DNA of 16,735 nt from an uncultured Oscillospiraceae bacterium (GTDB lineage: Bacteria > Bacillota > Clostridia > Oscillospirales > Oscillospiraceae), in the NCBI GenBank assembly GCA_900754515.1, contig CAAEDD010000054.1, positions 1 to 16,735 of the forward strand. Reading direction: 5' to 3'. Under the pieces are notes generated by a model that worked only from the letters and a program-made list of their open reading frames with translations, had not been told where the DNA came from and searched no databases. A program made the translations under genes and the position numbers. This document shows, one piece after another, positions 6,604 to 13,385 of the stretch. Each line of letters starts with the position of its first letter. The first letter of the stretch is position 1.

Positions 6604-8969
6604 GGAGATATAAGGTTTATTTCGGCGGCAGCTATAAGGAACACTGGTCTCAGGGCTGCTGCATGACTGTCAGCTACAGTGACCGCAGTTGCGTAGAGGC
6701 TGAGTTCAGGGACGGACGTTGGGTGCCTGTAAGCGGCGACGAGAAGATACGTCAGCGCCTGGAGGCGGCACCCATGGAGAGCCTTGTTCAGCAGTATTTT
6801 CAGGCATCGGCCACCAGCTACGCCGCCATTCACGAATGCCTGCTGATGGGTCTGACACCTGACAGGCTGGGAGAGTGCTTCTATTCCAGAGGCAATCCTC
6901 TAATGGGGCCGGAGCTGATGCGCCTTTTGATGGACGACTGCGGCTTTGCTCTTAACGACGCCTATTATACCGTGTCCCGCTGCTGCGACGATCTGCGCTC
7001 CACCGGTATCAACCTGGAGGACATGTATGCCCTACAGCCACGCACTGCAAATGTCATCGGTGTGCTGCGCCATACCGCGGCCACTGTTCTGGCCGTGGCC
7101 CATGACAGCCGTATGGCAATGTACCGCAGCCCCTATGGCGCGGTTGAGTGTGGGCAGGAGTTGCGGCTGGCCTTCCGCCTCTTGGGAGGCAAAGTGAAGA
7201 AGGCGGATCTTATTGTCTATGGAGACAATGTGGAGCAGAGCTACCCCATGAAACAGGTGGGCAGCTGCTTCGTTGCCAGCTTCACTGCCCCGGAGACCGC
7301 TCAGGCCCTGTGGTACCGTTTCCGCATAGAGACGGCCATGGGTTGCCATTGGCTCTGCCCGGATGCCACAGGATATATTGGTCGTTTAATGGGCCGGGAA
7401 GGCGGCGGCTTCCGGCTGACGGTATATGAGCGTGGTTTTGATACACCGGCCTGGTTTCGCCGCAGTATCATGTACCAGATATTCCCGGACCGTTTCGGCT
7501 TCAGCGACGATGATACGGCGGAGAAAGGGATAGAGTATCACCGTTCTCTGGGTCAGACGCCGGAGCTGCACAAGAGCCTGGACGAGCCGGTGCGCTGGCA
7601 GCCCAGACCCTTTGAGAGCAACTACAGCCCCGACGACTTTTACGGCGGCACCTTCAAGGGAATTGAAGGAAAGCTCCAGTATCTGAAGGACCTGGGTATC
7701 AGCTGCATCTATCTCAACCCCATTGTGGAGGCCCGCTCAAATCACCGCTATGACACCTCAGATTATCATCGTCCCGACCCCATCCTGGGGACTATGGAGG
7801 ACTTTGAACATCTGTGCGCCAAGGCCGGGGAGATGGGCATACGCCTTATCCTGGACGGGGTGTACTCCCACACCGGAGCCGACAGCCGCTACTTTAACCG
7901 CTATGGCAGCTACCCCGGAAAAGGAGCCTGCCAAGGCAAGGATTCCGAATATTACCGCTGGTACGATTTCAGCAAGTTTCCCGATGAATACCGTTGCTGG
8001 TGGGGCTTTAAGGATCTGCCGGAGGTGGATGAGCAAAATCCCAAGTGGCAGCAGGACATTGTCACCGGGGATAACAGCGTCGTGAAACTGTGGCTGCGCC
8101 ACGGAGCTGCCGGATGGAGGCTGGATGTGGCCGACGAACTGCCAGACGATGTGCTGGAGCTCATAAGGGATGCGGTAAAATCTGTAAAGCCCGACGCACC
8201 AATAATCGGAGAGGTCTGGGAGGATGCAATAATCAAGGAGAGCTACGGCAGCCGCCGCCGCTACGCCCTGGGCTCAGCCTTGGATTCGGTGATGAACTAT
8301 CCTTTCAGGGATGCGGTGCTTGCTTTTATGCACGGCTATTCTGATGCCCATGCTCTGTGTGAGTTTTTAATATCCCAGCAGATGAATTATCCAAAGCCCA
8401 TGTATTATGCACTTATGAATCTGTTGGGTTCCCACGATGTGGAGAGGCTGCGTACCGCCCTGGCCACCACGGTGTGGCTTCGGTCCCTGAGCAGGGAGGA
8501 TCAGCTGAAGATCTACTTTGGCCCGGAAGAGCTGAACAGGGCTGCCGCCTTGCAGAGGCTATGCGCGGTTTTGCAGTTTACCATTCCCGGCGTCCCCTGC
8601 GTCTATTACGGGGACGAGCAGGGAATGTGCGGCATCAATGATCCCTTTAACCGTTTACCCTTCAGGGAAGGGGACGAGTCTGTGCACGACTACTATGCTG
8701 CTCTGGCTCAGCTTAGAAACAGCACGCCGGTCTTGTCTACAGGTCAGGCCAGCTTCATGGCGGCAAACAAGGACGTCCTGCTGATCCTGCGCTACATTAA
8801 AGACGGAGTGGATGCCTTTGGCGAGCCTGCGGAAAACGGCGCTTACCTTGTGATAATCAACCGCGGTGAGCAGGCTTACAGCTATGTGGCCCACTGCCAG
8901 GAAGCGGGCTTTGGCAACTACTGCGGCAGCATAGGCCCCATGAACGCAGATATAATAAAGCTTAAATAA
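6591..8969 (+). CDS. GH13 alpha-amylase family glucan hydrolase with a novel N-terminal region
   Basis: Intracellular (no signal peptide) 792-residue enzyme acting on alpha-glucans. Residues about 158-285 look like the beta-sandwich N-domain of neopullulanase/cyclomaltodextrinase-type enzymes (MYRSPYGAV at 177-185). The barrel starts at SIMYQIFPDRF (about 292-302). Region I is DGVYSHTG (422-429), region II GWRLDVADE with nucleophile Asp512, region III GEVWED with acid/base Glu541, region IV LLGSHDVER with Asp616, so it should be active. The region-V-like segment reads DLPEVDEQNP. Exact specificity (pullulan, cyclodextrin, maltodextrin or glycogen branches) cannot be read. Residues 1 to about 155, Cys-rich and containing DDCGFALNDAYYTVSRCC (115-132), match no family I recognise. 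The ATG at 6591 overlaps glgA by 13 nt and has no well-placed ribosome binding site; translational coupling is likely. Last gene of the glycogen operon; role in trimming or recycling glycogen is inferred from context. Confidence 0.88.
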   Translation: MDALRRYKVYFGGSYKEHWSQGCCMTVSYSDRSCVEAEFRDGRWVPVSGDEKIRQRLEAAPMESLVQQYFQASATSYAAIHECLLMGLTPDRLGECFYSRGNPLMGPELMRLLMDDCGFALNDAYYTVSRCCDDLRSTGINLEDMYALQPRTANVIGVLRHTAATVLAVAHDSRMAMYRSPYGAVECGQELRLAFRLLGGKVKKADLIVYGDNVEQSYPMKQVGSCFVASFTAPETAQALWYRFRIETAMGCHWLCPDATGYIGRLMGREGGGFRLTVYERGFDTPAWFRRSIMYQIFPDRFGFSDDDTAEKGIEYHRSLGQTPELHKSLDEPVRWQPRPFESNYSPDDFYGGTFKGIEGKLQYLKDLGISCIYLNPIVEARSNHRYDTSDYHRPDPILGTMEDFEHLCAKAGEMGIRLILDGVYSHTGADSRYFNRYGSYPGKGACQGKDSEYYRWYDFSKFPDEYRCWWGFKDLPEVDEQNPKWQQDIVTGDNSVVKLWLRHGAAGWRLDVADELPDDVLELIRDAVKSVKPDAPIIGEVWEDAIIKESYGSRRRYALGSALDSVMNYPFRDAVLAFMHGYSDAHALCEFLISQQMNYPKPMYYALMNLLGSHDVERLRTALATTVWLRSLSREDQLKIYFGPEELNRAAALQRLCAVLQFTIPGVPCVYYGDEQGMCGINDPFNRLPFREGDESVHDYYAALAQLRNSTPVLSTGQASFMAANKDVLLILRYIKDGVDAFGEPAENGAYLVIINRGEQAYSYVAHCQEAGFGNYCGSIGPMNADIIKLK

Positions 8970-9000
8970 ACAAATAAAAAAGAGACGCATGTGACTGAAC

Positions 9001-9059
9001 AGCACCCCATTTGTTAGACAGTATTGTATACTGAATAACAAGTGGGGTGCTTAATTTTT
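9001..9059 (+). terminator. Long near-perfect hairpin, terminator-like, after the glycogen operon
   Basis: 9001-9016 pairs with 9036-9051 in 15 of 16 positions. After a GA/AA internal mismatch, CAGTAT (9019-9024) pairs with ATACTG (9028-9033) around a TGT loop. The 51-nt hairpin is followed by TTAATTTTTG, a loose U-rich tract on the + strand only. It begins 31 nt after the amylase stop. It overlaps the left end of the IS relic, so it may be an IS-derived structure that now ends the glycogen operon transcript. Confidence 0.6.
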
Positions 9060-9360
9060 GAAGAAGAAAGAAGAAATAATAGACATACGCGGGAATTCAA
9101 GAAGAAAGTAATAGAGACGATGCTTGAGAATCAGCTGAACTATAAGGAAACTGCACGACGATTTGAAGTGAGCAGTAATACCGGGATTAGGGACTGAGAA
9201 CGGATATAGCTGGCTGAGGCGCCGACAGGCTTTGCGGTGGAGCGCCGTGGGCGTGGAAGTAAAAGCTGGCCCAGACATTTACCGAAAGAAGATTTGCTGG
9301 CTGAGGTGCAGCGGCTCATAAAGCAGTTGGGCTGGTTTGCCGCGCCAGATTTGGCCTGCT
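9057..9360 (+). pseudogene. IS3-family transposase OrfA remnant
   Basis: One frame (codons beginning at 9081) reads RHTREFKKKVIETMLENQ, then LNYKETARRFEVSS, the helix-turn-helix N-terminus of IS150-type OrfA proteins. The frame is broken by TGA (9195-9197) and TAG (9207-9209), both where the family normally has Trp in DWERIWLAEG. It then continues as TGFAVERRGRGSKSW and EDLLAEVQRL before homology stops at about 9320. No intact start codon with a ribosome binding site remains. It cannot make a functional protein. Confidence 0.8.
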
Positions 9361-9361
9361 A

Positions 9362-9520
9362 AAAAGTGAGTTGCTCTGCCTGAAAAAATTTCAGCCTCCT
9401 GAGCATTTCAAAAAAGAACTGGTTGATTATCTGTCCTGCTGCAATAACAGACGAATTAAGGCAAAGCTAAAGGGCCTGCCGCCTGCTCTTCACAGACGAC
9501 AAGCCCCTTCGGCTGCTTGA
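9362..9520 (+). pseudogene. IS3-family transposase OrfB C-terminal remnant
   Basis: The 53-codon fragment reads KSELLCLKKF, then EHFKKELVDYLSCCNNRRIK and AKLKGLPPALHRRQ, ending at TGA 9518-9520. This is the extreme C-terminus of the IS3-family integrase-type transposase (normally YYNNRRIKAKLKGLPP). The family's catalytic DDE residues lie upstream of this part and are missing, which shows an internal deletion between OrfA and here. Confidence 0.8.
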
Positions 9521-9651
9521 ACGATTTTTTCTAAAATATAATCTAACTTTTTGATGTTACTTTATAACAGGACGACTTTGACTTTTCTGCGTGTTCCTGA
9601 GGAATGCTCAGCCGCAGCTGCTGTTCAGCCAATACTGTCTGTTGGCTTTTG

Positions 9652-10299
9652 TCAGATGCGAAAGACTTTCTGCAGGGCGGCGTCAGGTCCAAGAACCAGA
9701 ATTGAAGCATTGCGGTTGAGCATCGATTCAGGCATTACATTCAGATCAAGGTGTCCGTTTTCACGTATGCCCAGTATGTTTATGCCGTGCCTCTTGCGGA
9801 TATCCAGCTGACCGACAGTCTTGCCTACCCAGTTTTCAGGGATAGACAGCTCGTATATGGAGTAGTTTCCGTCAATCTCAATGTAGTCGAGAATATGGTC
9901 GGAGGTACAGCGTATGGCTATCCATGCGGCAAGCTGCTTTTCCGGATAGACCACTTGATCGGCGCCGTTTCGCAGCAGGAATTTCTCCTGAACACCGCTG
10001 GATGCCCTGGCAATAACATGCTTTGCCCCCAGCTCCTTCAACAGATAGGCGGTCTCCAGAGAGTTCTGAAAGTTGTCGCCGATGGCCACGATGCAGGAGT
10101 CAAAGCTGTCTACCCCCAGACTCTCCAGAAAAGCCCGGTTTGTGCTGTCACCTATCTGGGCGCTGGTAGTAAAGGGGAGGACACTGTTTATGCGATCCTC
10201 GTTGCTGTCCACAGCCATAACCTCGTGACCCATGGCATTGAGCTTCCTGGCAATGTGACTGCCAAAGCGCCCAAGGCCGATTATCAAAACAGATTTCAT
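9652..10299 (-). CDS. ktrA: KtrA/TrkA-type potassium uptake regulatory subunit (RCK protein)
   Basis: Cytoplasmic gating ring subunit that binds the membrane channel KtrB and controls potassium uptake. The 215-residue protein has an RCK_N Rossmann domain with GLGRFG (8-13) and the acidic strand end AVD (Asp31), IGDSTN (about 51-56), and an RCK_C domain from about 130 (YSIYELSIPENWVGKTV), a typical KtrA/KtrC length. RCK_N binds ATP/ADP or NAD(H) in this family; RCK_C of Firmicute homologues can bind c-di-AMP, which I cannot judge here. The start at 10299 is chosen because GGAG lies 6 nt upstream; an ATG at 10311 overlaps that site and would add only MERT. It follows ktrB on the same strand but after an unusual 245-bp gap. 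No clear terminator with a T-run is seen after the stop. Confidence 0.92.
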   Translation of the reverse strand: MKSVLIIGLGRFGSHIARKLNAMGHEVMAVDSNEDRINSVLPFTTSAQIGDSTNRAFLESLGVDSFDSCIVAIGDNFQNSLETAYLLKELGAKHVIARASSGVQEKFLLRNGADQVVYPEKQLAAWIAIRCTSDHILDYIEIDGNYSIYELSIPENWVGKTVGQLDIRKRHGINILGIRENGHLDLNVMPESMLNRNASILVLGPDAALQKVFRI

Positions 10300-10310
10300 T
10301 GTTCTCTCCA
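10300..10310 (-). promoter_or_regulatory. Ribosome binding site that decides the ktrA start
   Basis: On the minus strand GGAGAG precedes AACA and the ATG at 10299. The upstream ATG (10311) overlaps this element, so the downstream ATG is favoured. A small GCCGC-AAAA-GCGGC hairpin sits directly upstream (about 10314-10327). Confidence 0.6.
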
Positions 10311-10311
10311 T

Positions 10312-10556
10312 TCTGCCGCTTTTGCGGCGTATTAGTTAATAGCCTTTAAAAATATACGAAAGTCTGGGAAAAATGTTATAGAAGCCTCGCAGAGTTTCCC
10401 TGCCGCAGTGACATGTGCGCTGTGAAAAAACATCTCACGGAGCATGTATCGAAATAGGTGCCTTGAGTATAAAAGGAAAACAGCGCAAAACTAATGTTGT
10501 TCCGACGAAGTGGACTCCCCCTTTGCAAAAGAGACCATGCCTTCTTTTGCAAGCTG
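10312..10556 (-). other. ktrB-ktrA spacer with inverted repeat
   Basis: This 245-bp gap separates two genes that are usually adjacent. It holds the inverted repeat described separately (10523-10552), a possible weak promoter on the minus strand (TTAGTT at 10494-10489, 17-bp spacer, TATACT at 10471-10466), and a small GC hairpin next to the ktrA ribosome binding site. I see no open frame of coding character and do not recognise the c-di-AMP (ydaO) riboswitch that precedes ktr genes in some Firmicutes. Confidence 0.45.
10523..10552 (-). repeat. 10-bp inverted repeat just after ktrB
   Basis: TTGCAAAAGA (10523-10532) and TCTTTTGCAA (10543-10552) are perfect inverted copies around a 10-nt loop, beginning 4 nt past the ktrB stop codon. 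No T-run follows on either strand, so it is not a standard intrinsic terminator; it may stabilise the ktrB mRNA 3' end or be a protein site. Confidence 0.7.
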
Positions 10557-11885
10557 TTATCCTACGGTGAGCTTGCCCTGAGGATAGCGGGCGGATATAC
10601 CCTGGCTGGGGGCGGTGGTGGCAAAAATTAAGGTCAGTCCGCCAACCCGGCCCATGTACATGAGGAAAATGAGAATGGCCCTGGACAGCTGCCCCAGCTC
10701 CGGGGTTATACCCAGAGTGAGCCCGACGGTGCCAATGGCTGAGGCGGTCTCAAAAAGGCAGGTGAGAAGGGGCAGAGATTCCACCCGGCTGATTATCAGA
10801 GCTCCGGCGATAAAAAGAGTGAGGTACATGACAAGAATAGTGGCGGCGCTGCGCACCGTTTCCTCAGAGATGCGGCGGCCGAAGAAGCGGGCGTTGTCCC
10901 GATGGCGAAAAACGCAGACGGCGTTGGCCAGAAGCACTGCCAGAGTAGTGGTCTTCATGCCGCCGGCAGTGGAACCGGGAGAGCCGCCGACCAGCATGAG
11001 CATTATCATGATGAAAACGCCGCACTCGCTGAGAAGGGTCAGGTCTATGGTGTTGAATCCGGCGGTCCTGGCCGTCACAGATTGGAACAGGGAACCCAGC
11101 AGCCGTGGAGCGGCATCCATGTCAGACAGCTCGAAAAAAAAGAAATAGACGGCGGGGATAAAGATAAGCAGCAGGGAAGTGACAATGGCCACTTTGCTTT
11201 GCAGCTGGTAACGCTTGAAGTGGAGCTTGTTGCAGCGGATATCGTCCCAGGTGAGAAAACCGATGCCGCCGATAACTATCAGGGCCATTATAACAAGGTT
11301 GACCAGAGGCTGGGCAACGTAAGAGGTAATGGATGAGTATTGTGCGTTTATACCCATAAGGTCAAAGCCGGCGTTGCAAAATGCGGACACGGAATGGAAC
11401 AGACTGTAGCCTATGCCCCGGAGCAGGCCGAACTGTGGGACAAAGACCGGGGAGAGAAGCAGAGCCCCCAAAAGTTCAAATATAATTGTCATTTTGATTA
11501 TAAAGCCTGTCATGCCCACTATGCCGTCCAGCTTATGGGCGGAGATAGACTCCTGCATGGTGCTGCGCTGCTTGAGGCTGATACGCTTGCCGGAAATGGA
11601 ATACAGGGCCACAGCGATGGTCACTACACCCATGCCGCCAACCTGAATGAGCAGGATGATGACGGTCTGGCCGAAGGCAGACCAGTAGGTGGCGGTGTCA
11701 TGCACCACCAACCCGGTGACGCACACGGCAGAGGTGGCGGTGAACAGAGCGTCGGCAAAGGGAGTCATATGCCCGTCCGCAGCGGCGATGGGCAACATGA
11801 GCAGCAGGCTGCCTGCCAGTATCACTGCCGCGAAACCGAGGATGATTATCTGTGATGTAGATAGCCGTTTTATTAAGTTATTCAT
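10557..11885 (-). CDS. ktrB: KtrB/TrkH-type potassium channel subunit
   Basis: Membrane pore of a Ktr potassium (sodium-coupled) uptake system. The 442-residue protein shows the four pseudo-repeats of the SKT superfamily, each with its selectivity-filter glycine: TSAVCVTGL (51-59), SAFCNAGFD (167-175), VTARTAGFN (270-278) and ETASAIGTVGLT (379-390). The conserved GGSPGSTAGGMKT segment (300-312) marks the third repeat's intramembrane loop region. Length and filter spacing are normal, and no key residue is missing. The ATG at 11885 has GGAGG 6 nt upstream. An extended -10 promoter candidate lies about 47 nt before it. Partner gene ktrA lies downstream on the same strand. The divergent neighbour is the lysine-riboswitch operon. 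Confidence 0.95.
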   Translation of the reverse strand: MNNLIKRLSTSQIIILGFAAVILAGSLLLMLPIAAADGHMTPFADALFTATSAVCVTGLVVHDTATYWSAFGQTVIILLIQVGGMGVVTIAVALYSISGKRISLKQRSTMQESISAHKLDGIVGMTGFIIKMTIIFELLGALLLSPVFVPQFGLLRGIGYSLFHSVSAFCNAGFDLMGINAQYSSITSYVAQPLVNLVIMALIVIGGIGFLTWDDIRCNKLHFKRYQLQSKVAIVTSLLLIFIPAVYFFFFELSDMDAAPRLLGSLFQSVTARTAGFNTIDLTLLSECGVFIMIMLMLVGGSPGSTAGGMKTTTLAVLLANAVCVFRHRDNARFFGRRISEETVRSAATILVMYLTLFIAGALIISRVESLPLLTCLFETASAIGTVGLTLGITPELGQLSRAILIFLMYMGRVGGLTLIFATTAPSQGISARYPQGKLTVG

Positions 11886-11931
11886 CCTGAGCCTCCGGAG
11901 TATTTCTTTTTATACATCAGGTACAGGCCCC

Positions 11932-11940
11932 ATGATACCA
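11932..11940 (-). promoter_or_regulatory. ktrB: Candidate extended -10 promoter of ktrB
   Basis: On the minus strand the bases read TGG followed by TATCAT (11937-11932), an extended -10 element about 47 nt before the ktrB start. The -35 at 17 bp (TACACT) is poor. A second AT-rich -10-like box (TATAAA) lies nearer the gene. Confidence 0.35.
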
Positions 11941-12066
11941 TATTTGGCATTAAAAGTGTATAAAAAAATAAACGGAAAGACCTGGATGCAGTTGGATGAA
12001 AACAACGAAAATGAATGCTTAAACCTAAATTTTTTTGTGCGTTTGGAAGAAAGCTGAATTTGGGTA

Positions 12067-12093
12067 TTGACAAGATGTGAAAAGTGCGATAGT
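12067..12093 (+). promoter_or_regulatory. Candidate promoter of the lysine-riboswitch operon
   Basis: A perfect TTGACA (12067-12072) is followed after 15 bp by GATAGT (12088-12093), with TG at 12085-12086 making an extended -10. A 17-bp spacer would give TAGTCT (12090-12095), which is a weaker match. Position, about 50 nt ahead of the riboswitch, is what is expected. Confidence 0.5.
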
Positions 12094-12142
12094 CTCAGCC
12101 CAACAAATAAATAAGATTGCCTGGAGCCGAAAGGCTTTGGGA

Positions 12143-12312
12143 CAATGGTAGAGGCGCGGTTATCATCATTAGCCTGCATCCTGAATGGAGTCAGAACTCC
12201 TGATGGGGCGAAAGGGGTCGCCGCCGAAGTTGAAAAGGATTCTGAGCCTTTTCTGCTGGGTCGCCGGAGAACATCCTGCGGACTGTCACTTTATTGTGGA
12301 GCGCTATCATTG
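12143..12312 (+). ncRNA. Lysine riboswitch (L-box)
   Basis: The 170-nt leader carries the conserved L-box blocks in the right order. P1 is CAATGGTAG (12143-12151) pairing with CTATCATTG (12304-12312), nine pairs with one G-U. GAGGCGCGGTTATCATC (12151-12167) corresponds to the loop-E side of P2. GCCGAAG follows (about 12222-12228), then the P4-like stem AAAAGG/CCTTTT (about 12233-12252), GCTGGGTC, ACTGTCAC (12284-12291), and GGAGCGCTATC closing the core. An intrinsic terminator lies 48 nt downstream. The arrangement fits transcriptional control: lysine binding stabilises P1, favours the terminator and reduces expression of the ABC transporter/M20 operon. Recognition is by motif recall, not by covariance search. 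Confidence 0.92.
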
Positions 12313-12360
12313 GCGATAAGTTCCCGGAGTATATTTTCCGGGGGCGATGATTTTGTCATT

Positions 12361-12396
12361 AAGCCATGGATGCGGTACACGCAGCCATGGCTTTTT
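12361..12396 (+). terminator. Riboswitch expression-platform terminator
   Basis: AAGCCATGG (12361-12369) pairs with CCATGGCTT (12385-12393); an inner TGCG/CGCA stem closes a GTACA loop, and a run of T (12392-12396) followed by further T-rich sequence completes the terminator. A second hairpin, CCCGGA/TCCGGG (12323-12342), lies between P1 and this terminator. The antiterminator pairing was not resolved by eye. Confidence 0.88.
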
Positions 12397-12438
12397 GTAT
12401 TATTATTTGCATTATGATTGAAAGGACGGAAATGAAAA

Positions 12439-13326
12439 ATGACAAGAAGATTGATTAGCCTTTTGCTTGCCGCCGTTATGATATTTGCCCTGGCCGCCTG
12501 CGGCAGCAGCCAGACCGAAGCCACAGAAGCTCCCGCCACTGAGGAAACCGGCGAGAGCGTCGCTGCCGAAGACACCGCTGACAGCGGCGAAGTGCTCCAG
12601 TTCCGCGTGGGCATGGAGTGTGCCTATGCCCCCAGCAACTGGCAGGAGGACACCGCCAGCGACACCAACTACCCCATTGAAAACGTGCCCGGCGCCTATG
12701 CCGAGGGCTACGACGTGCAGATTGCAAAGCACATAGCCGACTCTCTTGGCCGTGAGCTGGTCATCGTGAAGCTGGCCTGGACCGGACTTATCGAGGCTCT
12801 CAACCAGGGCCAGATCGACGCTATCATTGCCGGCATGGCCGACACCGAGGAGCGCCGCCAGTCCATTAATTTCTCCGATCCCTACCACACCACTGTCTAC
12901 GGGCTTATGACTCTGCCTGATTCCCCCTATGCCGGCGGCACCACCATCCACGACTTCTCCGGCGCCAGCATACTGGGCCAGAAGGACACCATGCTGGACA
13001 CCGTCATCGACCAGATGGACGGAGTCAACCACCTGCCCCCTGTGGACAGTGTTCCCAACATGATCTCCCGTCTTGACCAGGGTACCTGCGATGCCATAGT
13101 AATCAACCTGGAGAACGCCCCCGGCTACCTGGAGCTTAATCCTGATTACAACGTCATTGAGTTTGCAGATGGCGACGGTTTTGACCTGGGATTCAACGGC
13201 TCTTGCGTGGGCCTGAGGAAGAGCGACGATGAGCTTCTGGCTCAGGTGAATGAGGCTCTGGCCCTGTACACTGAGGACGATCTCACTGAGCTCTGGAACT
13301 GGGCCGTGGAGAACCAGCCCAACTGA
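12439..13326 (+). CDS. Amino acid ABC transporter substrate-binding lipoprotein, probably lysine
   Basis: Surface-tethered receptor of a polar amino acid importer. The 295-residue protein starts with a lipoprotein signal (RR, hydrophobic core, lipobox LAAC with Cys21), then a Glu/Thr/Ala-rich linker (about 23-52), then a family 3 solute-binding domain: FRVGMECAYAPSNW (about 55-68), EGYDVQIAKHIADSLG, INAGMAD-like IIAGMADTEERRQSINFSDPY, and a second lobe around DQGTCDAIVINLENA. Family 3 proteins bind polar amino acids; the upstream lysine riboswitch points to lysine. The ATG at 12439 has only a weak GGA-type site about 8 nt upstream; an ATG at 12432 is in another frame and stops quickly. First gene of the operon, 59 nt before the permease with a hairpin between. 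Confidence 0.92.
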   Translation: MTRRLISLLLAAVMIFALAACGSSQTEATEAPATEETGESVAAEDTADSGEVLQFRVGMECAYAPSNWQEDTASDTNYPIENVPGAYAEGYDVQIAKHIADSLGRELVIVKLAWTGLIEALNQGQIDAIIAGMADTEERRQSINFSDPYHTTVYGLMTLPDSPYAGGTTIHDFSGASILGQKDTMLDTVIDQMDGVNHLPPVDSVPNMISRLDQGTCDAIVINLENAPGYLELNPDYNVIEFADGDGFDLGFNGSCVGLRKSDDELLAQVNEALALYTEDDLTELWNWAVENQPN

Positions 13327-13338
13327 TTTTAAATTTCC

Positions 13339-13355
13339 CCGCACCGGGGGTGCGG
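13339..13355 (+). other. Intercistronic hairpin between binding protein and permease genes
   Basis: CCGCACC (13339-13345) and GGTGCGG (13349-13355) form a 7-bp GC stem with a GGG loop, starting 12 nt after the binding-protein stop. Purines, not T residues, follow, so it should not terminate fully. Such structures often stabilise the binding-protein mRNA and keep it in excess over the membrane parts; that role is inferred. Confidence 0.55.
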
Positions 13356-13385
13356 AAAAAATAGCTTGACCCATGGAGGCTCATC

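Larger units (their letters stand above)
8992..9560 (+). mobile_element. Degenerate IS3-family (IS150-like) insertion sequence relic
   Basis: The left edge carries an IS150-group-like end (core CACCCCATTTGTTAGACA, 9004-9021). Downstream lie a transposase OrfA fragment with an HTH segment and, after a large internal loss, the last ~50 codons of OrfB. The right edge contains TCTAAC (9542-9547) followed by TTTTTG, a weak inverted match to the left end. A complete element would be roughly 1.2-1.5 kb; here only about 570 bp remain, so most of OrfB including the DDE catalytic core is gone. It sits between the convergently transcribed glycogen operon and ktrA and disrupts no recognisable gene. Element edges are approximate; I could not identify a target-site duplication. 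Confidence 0.75.

Noticed and set aside
10312..10556. c-di-AMP (ydaO-type) riboswitch before ktrA
   Set aside because: Expected on biological grounds, but I could not find its conserved blocks in the minus-strand sequence.
12145..12417. Plus-strand open frame of 90 codons inside the operon leader
   Set aside because: It lies over the lysine riboswitch and its terminator; the conserved bases are explained by RNA structure, and no ribosome binding site is present.
12412..13374. Minus-strand open frame of 320 codons opposite the binding-protein gene
   Set aside because: It is antisense to a clear lipoprotein of the solute-binding family and shows only Gly/Ala/Val-rich shadow sequence.
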